Part shown: piece after piece, positions 27,859 to 36,189 of the stretch
Position numbering within the stretch: the stretch's first letter is position 1
How the letters are laid out: every line of letters begins with the position of its first letter
Source: SYOC01 sp964441775
Lineage (GTDB): Bacteria; Desulfobacterota; Binatia; Bin18
Direction: 5' to 3'
Assembly: GCA_964441775.1 (NCBI GenBank)
Contig: CAYTVL010000033.1
Span: forward strand, 1-64,000
DNA: 64,000 bases
Position numbers and translations under genes: made by a program
The notes under the pieces: generated by a model
What the model was told of the DNA's origin: nothing
Databases searched by the model: none
What the model saw: the letters and a program-made list of their open reading frames with translations, nothing else

Positions 27859-28878
27859 ATGCCTAAAAGACACACTGAAGGTTGGAGCCGGCGAGAGTTT
27901 CTGGGAGTGACCCTGGTAGGAACCGCGGGGCTCCTTGGCCTGAAACCTGAGTCGCTCGCTGCAGAGCCGCCGCCGGAGACAACGAGGATTCGGCTGCAGC
28001 AGGTCCCGGGGATCTGCATCGCGCCACAGTATATTGCCGAGGAGCTGCTGAAAGCTGAAGGCTTCACCGACGTAGAGTACGTTGCCATGGAGATCGTTGA
28101 CCAGTACCCGAGGTTCGCGGCGGGAAGGATTGACATCGGCATGTCGTTCATCGCACCGTTCCTTGTCCATATGGATGCAGGGTTGCCGATTGTCTTCCTG
28201 GCGGGAATCCATGTCGGCTGCTTCGAACTGTTCGGGGGCGAACGGGTGCGTGCTATCCGAGACCTGAAGGGGATGCGGGTGGGCGTTCCAGGGCTTGGCT
28301 CTGAGCACCACATATTCATTGCCGCCATGGCCGCCTACGTGGGGCTCGACCCCCAGAAAGACATCTACTGGGTCGAGCACCCGGTCGCCGACTCTGTTCG
28401 GCTCTTCACTGACGGTCAACTTGACGCGCTGTTCGGCTTCCCGCCGGTACCGCAGGAGCTGCGGGCACGGAAGATCGGACACGTGGTCGTCAACAGTGCA
28501 TTGGACCGCCCCTGGTCTCAGTACTTTTGCTGTATCGTGGTCGCGAACCGCGAGTTCATGCAGAAGCACCCGGTAGCCACCAAACGGGCGTTGCGAGCCA
28601 TTTTGAAAGCGACCGATGTCTGTGCCTTGCAACCCGACCACGCCGCCCACCTCATCGTGGACAAGGGCTTTACACAGCAGTACGACTACGCCCTGCAAAC
28701 CATGCAGGAGACCCCCTATAACCACTGGCGAGAGTACGACCCCGAGGATACGATACGCTTCTACGCCCTGCGCCTGCATGAGGTTGGCATGATCAAGAGC
28801 AGCCCGCAAAAGATTATCGCCGAAGGCGCCGACTGGCGTTTTCTTAATGAGCTGAAGAAGGAGCTGAAGGGCGTATAA
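27859..28878 (+). CDS. Tat-exported NMT1/THI5-like ABC substrate-binding protein (paralogue)
   Basis: A 339-residue paralogue of the preceding gene product, with the same Tat signal (WSRREFLGVTLVG) and matching blocks: ICIAPQYIAEELLKAEGF, VFLAGIHVGCFEL, DLKGMRVGVPG, ATKRALRAILKATDVC and the shared C-terminus HEVGMIKS(T/S)PQKIIAEG. The ligand-facing segment RFAAGRIDIGMSFIAPF differs from the first copy (ASGEANLNMYTAPDAI), so the two may bind different ligands. It lies just upstream of a histidine kinase gene, which suggests a sensory rather than transport role (inference). Confidence 0.9.
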   Translation: MPKRHTEGWSRREFLGVTLVGTAGLLGLKPESLAAEPPPETTRIRLQQVPGICIAPQYIAEELLKAEGFTDVEYVAMEIVDQYPRFAAGRIDIGMSFIAPFLVHMDAGLPIVFLAGIHVGCFELFGGERVRAIRDLKGMRVGVPGLGSEHHIFIAAMAAYVGLDPQKDIYWVEHPVADSVRLFTDGQLDALFGFPPVPQELRARKIGHVVVNSALDRPWSQYFCCIVVANREFMQKHPVATKRALRAILKATDVCALQPDHAAHLIVDKGFTQQYDYALQTMQETPYNHWREYDPEDTIRFYALRLHEVGMIKSSPQKIIAEGADWRFLNELKKELKGV

Positions 28879-28949
28879 CGTATGGCTCGTTCGCTGCGCT
28901 CTCTGTATGGCCTATGGCTCGCTCACTTGTCATGTCGTAAGTTCAAGGC

Positions 28950-29022
28950 GTCATTACGAGCGCAGCGAAGCAATCTCTGTCTTCGGTGGAGATTGCTTCG
29001 TCGCCTCTGGCTCCTCGCAATG
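28950..29022. repeat. Dispersed palindromic repeat between binding protein and kinase genes
   Basis: GAAGCAATCTC (28967-28977) and GAGATTGCTTC (28989-28999) form a perfect 11-bp stem with an 11-base loop, flanked by the outer arms CATTACGAGCG and CTCCTCGCAATG. This is the very common 'CATTGCGAGCGAAGCGAAGCAATC' element. A 69-codon open frame at 28882-29091 runs through it and is not a real gene. Confidence 0.8.
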
Positions 29023-29098
29023 GCAAGCTCGCTTCCTCTGTCAATCTCCTGTAGCTTCGTCCGACGGTTTTATCTCAAACCCGTAAGGTGAGACCACG

Positions 29099-30622
29099 AT
29101 GACAGACTGGTTACCTCGACTGGTCGCACACATCCCAACCACCGTTCACACCAAGCTCCTAGCGGCGTTCCTGGCGATAGTGATATTGCTCGTCACGGTC
29201 GGCGTCGTCGGCCTCTACGTCTTGGGCGCGGCGAATCATCGCGCCGAGGAGATGGTAGGGTTGCACCGTAAGATCGCCGCATACCGCCAACTTCAACACG
29301 ACACCACCGGTCAACTGTACAATGTTGCTGCAGCCCTCCTGGCGCCAGATGAGCGGACGCTCGAAGCCACCCTGCGCCAACTCAACCAATTTGGCTATGA
29401 CCTTGACCGGCTTCAGTTCGTAGCCCAAGACGAGATGCAGTTGTTGGATAAGGTCCAGCAGGAGTACGCCCAGTTCATTCAGGTTGTGACCCATGTCGTC
29501 GAATTGATCCGCAGCGGGAAAGTCGCCGAAGGTCGGGAACTACAACTCACCCAGGCGAACCCCTTAGCGGATCGTCTCGAACGCCTCACCAACGAACTTG
29601 TGAACAAAGCCGAAGCTGATATGGTGGCGCGCGTCGAAGTGAGCCACCATGCCTCTGTGACGGCCCGCTGGGTGATCATCGGATTTGCAGTCGGGAGCAT
29701 TGGCCTGGCTCTCCTCCTCGGTTACGCGATCTCGTGGTCGCTCATCGGTCCAATGCAGCAGATGGACATCCAGCTCCAGCAGATCGCCCAGGGCGATTTC
29801 TCCCACCGCGTCGAGATCCCCAACCGGGATGAGCTCGGAGCCCTGGCGGCCAATCTGAATCGCATGAACGAGGAGCTAAGACAACTTTATCAACAGCTTG
29901 ACGCCGCTAACCGTCACAAATCCCAGTTCCTTGCCAATATGAGCCATGAACTGCGCACTCCTCTCAATGGCATCCAGGGTTATACCGAACTCATCATGGA
30001 CGGTATTTATGGCGAAGTCCCGGAGAGAATCAAAGAGATCATGGAGCGCATCCAGCAAAGCGGTAATCGTCTCCTCGGTTTGATTAACGCCGTCCTCGAC
30101 CTCTCTAAGATTGAGGCGGGACGGTTGACCCTCTCCCTTGCCGACTACTCCATGCCGGGCGTCGTGCAAAACGTTTGCACGGCGGTGGAGCCGTTGGCGG
30201 TGGAGAAGAAACTTACCTTGCATGTAGACATCCAGCCCGACTTGCCGGTGGGCAAAGGCGATGAACAACGCCTCACGCAGGTGCTCACGAACCTCGTGGG
30301 GAACGCCATCAAGTTCACGGAGAGCGGGAAAGTGGCAGTGGAGGTGACCTCACACAACGGCGCCTTCATGGTTGCAGTGTCTGATACCGGAATCGGAATC
30401 GCAGAAGCGGATCAACAAAAGGTCTTTGAAGAATTCCAGCAAGCCGATAGTCCCAGTACAAATACACGGAAAAAGGGCGGCACCGGCCTCGGTCTGGCCA
30501 TTGCCAAAAAAATCATTGAAATGCATCACGGTCGCATTTGGGTGGAATCGCAGCTCGGTCGGGGCTCGACCTTCCAGTTTACGCTGCCCGTTCGTGTCGA
30601 CCAGCAAAGAGAAGCGATATGA
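29099..30622 (+). CDS. Sensor histidine kinase with periplasmic helical domain (HK1)
   Basis: A 507-residue membrane kinase. TM1 is at about 18-42, followed by a predicted all-helical periplasmic domain (43-188, four-helix-bundle-like), TM2 (about 191-213), a HAMP domain (to about 265), HisKA with the phospho-His at 283 in SHELRTPLNG, and a HATPase with TNLVGNAIKF, DTGIGI and GGTGLGLAI boxes. It has no receiver domain. From residue 276 on it is nearly the same as the kinase core of the gene at 43104-45539. No response regulator adjoins it; the regulators after the second kinase may serve both (inference). Confidence 0.93.
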   Translation: MTDWLPRLVAHIPTTVHTKLLAAFLAIVILLVTVGVVGLYVLGAANHRAEEMVGLHRKIAAYRQLQHDTTGQLYNVAAALLAPDERTLEATLRQLNQFGYDLDRLQFVAQDEMQLLDKVQQEYAQFIQVVTHVVELIRSGKVAEGRELQLTQANPLADRLERLTNELVNKAEADMVARVEVSHHASVTARWVIIGFAVGSIGLALLLGYAISWSLIGPMQQMDIQLQQIAQGDFSHRVEIPNRDELGALAANLNRMNEELRQLYQQLDAANRHKSQFLANMSHELRTPLNGIQGYTELIMDGIYGEVPERIKEIMERIQQSGNRLLGLINAVLDLSKIEAGRLTLSLADYSMPGVVQNVCTAVEPLAVEKKLTLHVDIQPDLPVGKGDEQRLTQVLTNLVGNAIKFTESGKVAVEVTSHNGAFMVAVSDTGIGIAEADQQKVFEEFQQADSPSTNTRKKGGTGLGLAIAKKIIEMHHGRIWVESQLGRGSTFQFTLPVRVDQQREAI

Positions 30623-30624
30623 AC

Positions 30625-30825
30625 ACGAGGAAAGAGATTGGGGGTCGGCAAATCCGACTCGGCTCGCCGCCTTGGCCGCGACCTGAAAGAGATACGACGC
30701 TGAGTTGATCCGAAGCAACCTTCCGAGATCACAGCGCATCGGAGAAGCCCTAGCAGCGATTGGGCAGGAGCGAGTCGTTGGCGCGCGAACGAGTGCAGCG
30801 GTATGAGACTGATGTCCAAAGAAAC
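30625..30825 (+). other. Duplicated leader with remnant of a coding sequence (copy 2)
   Basis: Matches 26643-26837. The frame reading NPTRLAALAAT, then a TGA at 30684-30686, then a stretch ending in RIGEALAAIGQERVVGARTSAAV and a stop at 30804, is preserved better here than in copy 1. After it come TGAGACT and CCAAAGAAA, a leader also found before the paralogous genes at 37282, 38332 and 41303. I cannot identify the original gene. Confidence 0.45.
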
Positions 30826-31833
30826 ATGAGAAAGATAAATCTGGCCCCATCCTACGCGCAGTGGTACGTTGTCCTCATCGTACTTCTACTGGGCAGTGAG
30901 CTACTCACTGCTAGTGCAGGCGCACAGGAGCGCGCCCAGCCCATCAAAATAGGAGTGCTGACGGCGTCGTGGGGACCCACGCCAGCCGCAGTGGGCCTGC
31001 GGGACGGTCTGCTGGAGCTGGGTTACCGTGAGAACGAGCAGTTCATTCTTGGCGTCCGCTTCACTCAAGGAAATTTGACAGCCCTGCCCACCGCCGCGCA
31101 GGATCTGATCCAGTATGGAGTGAACCTCATCTTCGCCTCGGATGACAGTGCGGCGAAGGCGGCGCAGATGACGACCTCTCAGCTCCCGATTGTCTTCTCT
31201 TATGCGGCCGATCCCGTAGGGCTAGGCCTGATCCAGAGCTTCGCCCGGCCCGGCGGTAACGTCACGGGGGTGACCGGTCTGTACCTCGAGCTGAACCCGA
31301 AGCGTCTAGAAGTCTTCCAGCAGATCATTCCGGGCCTGAAACGGGTCCTATTCCTCTACGCTGCAGCCGATGCCGACACAGTGGCGGCGGAGGCGAAAGT
31401 GTACCGTGACGCCGCGCACCGCCTTGGCATTGTACTGGTGGAGAAGGCGGTGCGGACCGAGGAGGAGGCGCGGGCGACCCTCGCTCAGGTCTCGAAGGGC
31501 GAGGTGGATGGGATCCTGCCGCCGCGCCAATCCTCTTTGAATATTCCCGGCTTCATCATGGAGACTGCCTCCCAACAGGTAATTCCAACAATATTCGATG
31601 GAGCGTTCTGGGTGGAGCGTGGCGCGCTCGCTAGCTATGGTCCGGATCTGTATGAAACAGGCCGGCAAGCGGCGCGCCTGGTGGACAAGATTCTTAAGGG
31701 GGCAAAGCCGGCGGAGATCCCTGTAGAGGTGAGCCCGAAAATCGAGTTCGTCATCAATCTGAAAACCGCCAAATCCCTCGGGCTCACGATTGCCCCGGAA
31801 GTGTTGTATCGAGCGGATCGGATCATTCGTTGA
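30826..31833 (+). CDS. PF04392-type ABC substrate-binding protein, copy A
   Basis: A 335-residue periplasmic binding protein (TrpX-like group) with a Sec signal of the first leader type: MRKINLAPSYAQW followed by a hydrophobic run ending SAGAQ. Blocks shared by all copies are PIKIGVLTASWGPTP, GLRDGLLELGYRENEQF, AAQMTTSQLPIVF, QSFARPGGNVTGVT, ASYGPDLYETGRQAARLVDKI and the C-terminus IAPEVLYRADRIIR. Family members bind amino acids or unknown ligands. The start is ATG 30826, as in copies E, F and H; an upstream in-frame start at 30760 lies in duplicated leader DNA. Followed after 86 bases by the first selenoprotein gene. Confidence 0.92.
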   Translation: MRKINLAPSYAQWYVVLIVLLLGSELLTASAGAQERAQPIKIGVLTASWGPTPAAVGLRDGLLELGYRENEQFILGVRFTQGNLTALPTAAQDLIQYGVNLIFASDDSAAKAAQMTTSQLPIVFSYAADPVGLGLIQSFARPGGNVTGVTGLYLELNPKRLEVFQQIIPGLKRVLFLYAAADADTVAAEAKVYRDAAHRLGIVLVEKAVRTEEEARATLAQVSKGEVDGILPPRQSSLNIPGFIMETASQQVIPTIFDGAFWVERGALASYGPDLYETGRQAARLVDKILKGAKPAEIPVEVSPKIEFVINLKTAKSLGLTIAPEVLYRADRIIR

Positions 31834-31919
31834 ATCACTACCCAAAGAGGAAGAGAGGCGAAACGTCAAGAAACCTGTATCATAAGTCAAAAAACATTGT
31901 GCTCTGAAAGGAGGGAAAC

Positions 31920-32561
31920 ATGTTAGCGCATCGCATAAAAGGTCTGTTTCTGTCCAGCTTGTTGCTGGCGACGGTGTTGGGTGTAGCTAATGTAGCCACA
32001 GCAGTAGAGGTCGGGGAGAAAGCTCCAGACTTTACGCTCCCTAGCACCACAGGAAAAGATATTAGCCTGAGTGAGTTTCTGGGTAAGAAGTATGTCTTGA
32101 TTGAGTTCTATGGCGCAGATTTTGCCCCGGTGTGAGCGGCAAACTTATCGGCCAGGAGGGCCGATTACGAGAAATTCGAAGAACTGAACGTCCAACTCCT
32201 TGGCATCGCCAATACACTTCCCTTTTCCCAGAAAGCGTTTGCGGATTCGCTCAAGCTGCCGTACCCACTCCTCAGTGACATATTTATGAAAGTCGTCAAG
32301 GCGTATGGCGTTGAGTACGGAGCCACAAGTTGTGTTTCCACCACTCCGGGGTGCGCCACGCAAAAGATAGATTACCCAGGTATGGAGGGGAGAGTAGCCA
32401 AGCGGTCGTTCTTCCTTGTGGATAAGGACGGAATTGTCCGGGGGAAGTGGATCGGCGAGGATTTGGCCGTCTTTTCCACCGAGATGTTTCTGAAGGCAGC
32501 ACAGGAGATTGCGGGAAAGCCTGCCGAAGACGCTGGTGGAAAGAAGCCATCTACAATGTAA
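31920..32561 (+). CDS. Exported peroxiredoxin-like selenoprotein, copy 1 (UGA = Sec72)
   Basis: A 213-residue protein if the in-frame TGA at 32133-32135 is read as selenocysteine. Residues 1-28 are a Sec signal peptide; EVGEKAPDFTLPS starts the thioredoxin fold of AhpC/TSA-Bcp/TlpA proteins. The TGA falls in EFYGADFAPV-U, the exact place of the peroxidatic Cys. The frame then runs on without break to TAA at 32561 (YEKFEELNVQLLGIA, LPYPLLSD, RSFFLVDKDGIVRGKW). Cys138 and Cys145 (CVSTTPGC) could resolve or exchange. The usual PxxxTxxC is altered to GADFAPVU. AAAGGAGGG precedes the ATG. Three more copies keep the TGA. Without recoding, only a 71-residue stub would be made. Confidence 0.88.
32133..32165 (+). 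promoter_or_regulatory. Bacterial SECIS hairpin, copy 1
   Basis: After the TGA (32133-32135) come 11 bases, then stem ATCGGCC (32147-32153), loop AGGAG (32154-32158) and the perfectly complementary GGCCGAT (32159-32165). The 11-base spacing and a G at loop position 2 agree with what is known of SelB-binding SECIS hairpins such as that of E. coli fdhF. Confidence 0.8.
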
Positions 32562-32566
32562 ATGCG

Positions 32567-33625
32567 ATGAACACCGCCTTTCTTGCTGAAGACCCCGCTC
32601 GAACTCAGAGTAGTTGCGCCGCGCCTGGAAACAGGAGCGGTGGCCGATTGCTACGGCGGATGTTCATTATCGCTTTCATCCTGCTGAGCGGTAGGTTGCT
32701 CACCCGGGGCGTGGATGCAGAGGATACCGCACAGCCCATCAAAATTGGGGCCCTGACAACGTCGTGGGGGCCAACCCCACCGGTGGTAGGCCTGCGGGAC
32801 GGTCTACTGGAGCTGGGCTACCGTGAGGACGAGCAGTTCGTGATCGGCATCCGTTTCACCCAAGGGGACGTCACAGCCCTGCCTGCCGCCGCTCGTGAGC
32901 TAATCCAGCAGGAAGTGGACATCATCATTACTGATTACGATGACGCGGCGCTGGCGGCACAGATGGCAACCACTCGAATCCCGATTGTCTTCGCCGGAGT
33001 GCGTGATCCACTAGAGCTAGGTCTGATCCAGAGCTTCGCCCGGCCCGGCGGCAACATCACGGGCGTTACTCATCTGGACCTTGAGTTGTGCCCAAAGCGC
33101 TTGGAACTTTTCCACGAGATCGTTCCGGGCCTAAAGCGGGTCCTATTCCCCTACAATGCGGCAGATGCCGCTGCTGTGGCGGCAGCCAGAATGTATCGGG
33201 AGGCTGCTCAACGCCTCGGAGTCGTGCTGCTAGAGCATACGGTGCAGACGCAGGAGGAGGTGCAGGCGCTTCTCACCCCAGTTCACAAGGGCGAAGTGGA
33301 TGGGATCTTGAAGCCACCCCCTGTCGCCTTGAACATTCCCGGTTTCATCTTGGAGACTGCCGGGCAGCGGGACATTCCGACCATGTTCGATGCCGCGTTT
33401 TGGGTGGAGCGAGGCGGACTCGCCAGCTATGGTCCGGACTTTTACGCCTCGGGCCGGCAGGCGGCGCGCCTGGTGGACAAGATCCTCAAAGGGGCGAACC
33501 CAGCGGAGATTCCCGTGGAGACGAACCCGAAGGTCGAGTTTGTCATTAATCTGAAAGTTGCCAAAGCCCTGGGGCTCACGATCGCGCCGGAAGTGTTGTA
33601 TCGGGCCGATCGGATCATCCGCTAA
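32567..33625 (+). CDS. PF04392-type ABC substrate-binding protein, copy B
   Basis: A 352-residue paralogue of copy A, starting 5 bases after selenoprotein 1. It has the second leader type: a polar stretch MNTAFLAEDPARTQ and an Arg-rich GGRLLRRMF before the hydrophobic run, giving an unusually long N-region for a Sec signal; it might stay as a membrane anchor. Mature blocks are kept (IKIGALTTSWGPTP, QSFARPGGNITGVT, IAPEVLYRADRIIR). Ligand-loop residues differ (TDYDDAALAAQ, GVRDPLELG). ATG 32567 is chosen because copies D, G and the second kinase align from this Met; the frame is open further upstream inside the preceding gene. Confidence 0.92.
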   Translation: MNTAFLAEDPARTQSSCAAPGNRSGGRLLRRMFIIAFILLSGRLLTRGVDAEDTAQPIKIGALTTSWGPTPPVVGLRDGLLELGYREDEQFVIGIRFTQGDVTALPAAARELIQQEVDIIITDYDDAALAAQMATTRIPIVFAGVRDPLELGLIQSFARPGGNITGVTHLDLELCPKRLELFHEIVPGLKRVLFPYNAADAAAVAAARMYREAAQRLGVVLLEHTVQTQEEVQALLTPVHKGEVDGILKPPPVALNIPGFILETAGQRDIPTMFDAAFWVERGGLASYGPDFYASGRQAARLVDKILKGANPAEIPVETNPKVEFVINLKVAKALGLTIAPEVLYRADRIIR

Positions 33626-33663
33626 CCCCACCAGACCACTGTGATAAGGCAGCGGGTAGAGTT

Positions 33664-33717
33664 GTAGGATGCACTTGTGCACCGGATTGGTTGGTGCGCG
33701 GAGCGCATCCTGCCTAC
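33664..33717. repeat. Palindromic repeat upstream of mazEF
   Basis: GTAGGATGC at 33664 onward and GCATCCTGCCTAC ending at 33717 are inverted arms around TGTGCACC...GGTGCGC. This is a form of the common 'GTAGGGTGCGC...GCGCACCCTAC' dispersed repeat. Half-copies occur near 50920 and 56022. It lies between binding-protein copy B and the toxin-antitoxin operon, near what may be the left border of that insertion. Confidence 0.6.
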
Positions 33718-33754
33718 GAGAAAGAAGCGGCGCGTTTCGCGCTGTGAGCAGCAG

Positions 33755-33785
33755 TTGTATATGACCTTTTTGAAGTATATACTTC
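33755..33785 (+). promoter_or_regulatory. Promoter and palindromic operator of mazEF
   Basis: TTGTAT (33755-33760), a 17-base spacer and TATACT (33778-33783) form a good sigma-70 promoter. The perfect 14-bp palindrome GAAGTATATACTTC (33772-33785) covers the -10 box, the usual layout for autorepression by a MazE-MazF complex. The mazE start is 40 bases downstream. Confidence 0.6.
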
Positions 33786-33824
33786 GGCTATACACTCGTC
33801 GTGTTCCTAGCAAGGAGAGGACTC

Positions 33825-34073
33825 ATGTTGGCCAGAGTGCAGAAATGGGGCAATAGCCAAGGCCTCCGGTTCCCGAAAGCCATTCTGGAAGAAGTCCGTG
33901 TGAATGTAGGGGATGAAGTACGTGTTTCCGTCCGAGGCCGGAAAATTATTATCGAGCCGATCGAAAAAATCCGTGGTAAACACGACCTGAAAGAATTGGT
34001 ATCAAGGCTGCCCAAGAACTATCGCGTCGAAGAAGTCGAGTGGGGAGCTCCCGTCGGGAAAGAAGAATGGTAA
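33825..34073 (+). CDS. mazE: MazE-type antitoxin (AbrB-like)
   Basis: An 82-residue protein with the AbrB/MazE swapped-hairpin fold: RVQKWGNSQGLRFPKAILEE, NVGDEVRVSVRGRKIIIEPI. The C-terminal part (KHDLKELVSRLPKNY to the end) is the flexible arm that wraps the toxin. AAGGAGAGG (33812-33820) sets the ATG at 33825. Its TAA directly abuts the mazF start. It should repress its own promoter, which has a palindrome over the -10. Confidence 0.92.
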   Translation: MLARVQKWGNSQGLRFPKAILEEVRVNVGDEVRVSVRGRKIIIEPIEKIRGKHDLKELVSRLPKNYRVEEVEWGAPVGKEEW

Positions 34074-34418
34074 ATGCCACCCTATGTCCCGAAAAAGGGT
34101 GATTTTGTCATCTTAACTTTCGATCCCCAGTCAGGCCACGAACAAAAAGGTCGGCGTCCGGCATTAGTTGTAAGCAATAGTCTCTTCAACAAACACACCG
34201 GCCTTGCCATGGTGTGCCCTGTTACCAATACGAATAGGGATAGTCCCTTTCATGTGAAAGTTCCTGACCAGTCATCACTCACGGGGCACATTATGGTTGA
34301 ACAGATTAAGTCCATTGATTTCGCCAGCCGGAAAATCAAGTTTGTAGAACACGCACCTCAAGCCATTCTCAATGAAGTGCTTGCTATTTTAGATGCGTGT
34401 CTCTATCAGGATGCCTAA
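34074..34418 (+). CDS. mazF: MazF-type mRNA endoribonuclease toxin
   Basis: A 114-residue toxin of normal family length. It has KKGDFVILTFDPQSGHEQKGRRPALVVS, where the conserved Arg of GRRPALVVS is part of the active site, MVCPVTNTNRDSPFHV and the Thr/Ser-bearing strand HIMVEQIKSIDF. It cuts mRNA at short sequence motifs when freed from MazE. The pair lies inside the binding-protein/selenoprotein array, between copies B and C; only 21 bases separate its stop from the ATG of copy C, so the toxin operon may also transcribe copy C. Confidence 0.94.
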   Translation: MPPYVPKKGDFVILTFDPQSGHEQKGRRPALVVSNSLFNKHTGLAMVCPVTNTNRDSPFHVKVPDQSSLTGHIMVEQIKSIDFASRKIKFVEHAPQAILNEVLAILDACLYQDA

Positions 34419-34439
34419 GATGCGAGGTCGCCAGTGGCA

Positions 34440-35453
34440 ATGGAGAATCGCTTTCTACATTTCTCGCACGGGCGTCGGCGGCAGGGGGCTATCGTCTTCG
34501 TTGCACTACTAGTGAGTAGTAGCCTGCTCACCAGCAGTGTGGGGACAGAGGAGCGCGCCCAGCCCATCAAAATTGGGGTGCTGACGGCGTCGTGGGGACC
34601 CACGCCCCAGGTGGTAGGTTTACGAGACGGTTTGGTAGAGCTGGGCTACCGTGAGAACGAGCAGTTCGTTCTCGGTGTCCGCTTCACCCAAGGAGATCTG
34701 AGCGACCTGCCTGCAGCCGCGCGTGAGTTGGTCCAGTTCGGAGTAGATATCATCTTCGCCGACTATGACGACTCGGCGAAGGCGGCGCAGATGGCCGCCA
34801 CCCGGGTCCCGATTGTTTTCGTCACTGGGTCCGACCCCGTAGGGCTAGGCCTGGTCCAGAGCTACGCCCGGCCCGGTGGCAACATCACGGGAGTGGCAGG
34901 TCTGTACCTTGAGCTGAGCCCGAAGCGCCTGGAACTCTTCCACGAGATCGTCCCGAACCTGAAGCGGGTTCTGTACTCCTACGATGCAGCCGATGCTCAA
35001 TCCGTGGCGGAGGCGAGAGCGTATCGCGAGGCCGCTCGCCGCCTTGGGATCGAGCTGGTAGAGAAACCAGTGCGGACCGTGGAGGAGGCGCGGGCAACCC
35101 TCGTCCAGATATCGACAGGCGAGATAGACGGGATCTTGGCGCCGGGTAACATTTCTCTGAACATTCCTGGCTTCATCCTGGAGCCATCCTTCCACCAGAA
35201 GATTCCGACAGTGTGCACCATATCGTTCTATGTGGAGCACGGCGCACTGGCTAGCTATGGTCCGGACGCACACGAGATGGGACGACAGGCGGCGCGCATG
35301 GTGGATAAGATTGTCAGAGGAGCGAAGCCAGCGGAAGTCCCTGTGGAGGTGACCTCAAAGGTCGAGTTCGTCATCAATCTGAAAGTCGCCAAAGCCCTGG
35401 GGCTCACGGTCGCGCCGGAGGTGTTGTACCGGGCTGATCGGATTATCCGCTGA
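34440..35453 (+). CDS. PF04392-type ABC substrate-binding protein, copy C
   Basis: A 337-residue paralogue. Its leader (MENRFLHFSHGRRRQGAIVF, then VALLVSSSLLTSSVG) differs from both main types at the start but matches copies F and H in the hydrophobic part. It seems to have lost its original start when mazEF came in. GTG 34434 is an alternative start. The mature part keeps IKIGVLTASWGPTP, QSYARPGGNITGVAG, ASYGPDAHEMGRQAARMVDKI and VAPEVLYRADRIIR. The region TVCTISFYVEHGALA replaces the usual TMFDxAFWVERG, so the ligand pocket probably differs. Followed by selenoprotein 2. Confidence 0.9.
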   Translation: MENRFLHFSHGRRRQGAIVFVALLVSSSLLTSSVGTEERAQPIKIGVLTASWGPTPQVVGLRDGLVELGYRENEQFVLGVRFTQGDLSDLPAAARELVQFGVDIIFADYDDSAKAAQMAATRVPIVFVTGSDPVGLGLVQSYARPGGNITGVAGLYLELSPKRLELFHEIVPNLKRVLYSYDAADAQSVAEARAYREAARRLGIELVEKPVRTVEEARATLVQISTGEIDGILAPGNISLNIPGFILEPSFHQKIPTVCTISFYVEHGALASYGPDAHEMGRQAARMVDKIVRGAKPAEVPVEVTSKVEFVINLKVAKALGLTVAPEVLYRADRIIR

Positions 35454-35542
35454 ATCCACTTCGAGGCACGGAGGCAAAATATTGGGGAACCTGTGTTATA
35501 GGGCAAAAAAATCTCATCCTGTGAAAGGAAAGGAGGGAGAGT

Positions 35543-36184
35543 ATGTTGGCGCATCGGATAAAGGGTCGGTTCATGGTCAGTGTGCTCTTGGCTAGTGTAC
35601 TGAGTGGAGCCAGCGTGGCCACGGCAGTGGAGATCGGAGAGAAAGCTCCGGACTTCACGCTTCCCAGTACAATGGGAAAGGATATTAGCCTGAGGGAGTT
35701 TCTGGGGAAAAAGTCTGTCCTCATTGAGTTCTATGGTGCTGATTTTGCCCCGGTGTGAGCGGCAAACTTATCGGCCAGGCAGGCCGATTATCAGAAATTC
35801 GAAGAACTGAATATCCAGATTCTCGGCATCGCCAACACACTGCCATTTTCGCAGAAAGCGTTTGCCAACTCGTTGAAGTTGCAGTACCCGCTCCTCAGCG
35901 ACCCGTCGATGAAGACTACCAAGGCGTACGGCGTTGAGTACGGAGCCGTAAGCTGTGTTGCCGCCACTCCGGGGTGCGCCACACAAAAGATAGATTACCC
36001 AGGTATGGAGGGGAGAGTAGCCAAGCGATCGTTCTTCCTCATTGATAAACAGGGAATCGTCCGCGGGAAGTGGATTGGCGAAGACTTAACCGTCTTTTCC
36101 ACCGAGATGTTTCTGAAAGCAGCGGAGGAAATCGTGGGAAAGCCTACCGAAGATGCTGAGGGAAAGAAGCCATCTACAATGTAA
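35543..36184 (+). CDS. Exported peroxiredoxin-like selenoprotein, copy 2 (UGA = Sec72)
   Basis: A 213-residue protein with an in-frame TGA at 35756-35758, read as Sec72 in EFYGADFAPV-U. Signal peptide 1-28, PDFTLPS fold start, and an unbroken frame after the TGA to TAA at 36184. It is closest to copy 1 (same length, same CVAATPGC pair at 138/145, same PSTM end) yet has many substitutions after the TGA (YQKFEELNIQILGIA for YEKFEELNVQLLGIA) without any frame break, which indicates that the downstream part is under protein-level selection. AAAGGAAAGGAGGGAG precedes the ATG. The upstream leader with CTGTGTTATAGGGCAAAAAA is shared with copies 1 and 4. Confidence 0.88.
35756..35788 (+). promoter_or_regulatory. 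Bacterial SECIS hairpin, copy 2
   Basis: TGA 35756-35758, 11-base spacer, stem ATCGGCC (35770-35776), loop AGGCA (35777-35781), stem GGCCGAT (35782-35788). The stem is perfect; compared with copy 1 only the loop and spacer-free positions vary. Confidence 0.8.
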
Positions 36185-36189
36185 ATAGG

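Noticed and set aside
27796..28809. A 337-codon open frame on the minus strand.
   Set aside because: Antisense to the NMT1-like binding protein gene and lacking any family motif.
28882..29091. A 69-codon open frame between the second NMT1-like gene and HK1.
   Set aside because: It reads through a common palindromic repeat and encodes Arg/Leu-rich sequence typical of such repeats.
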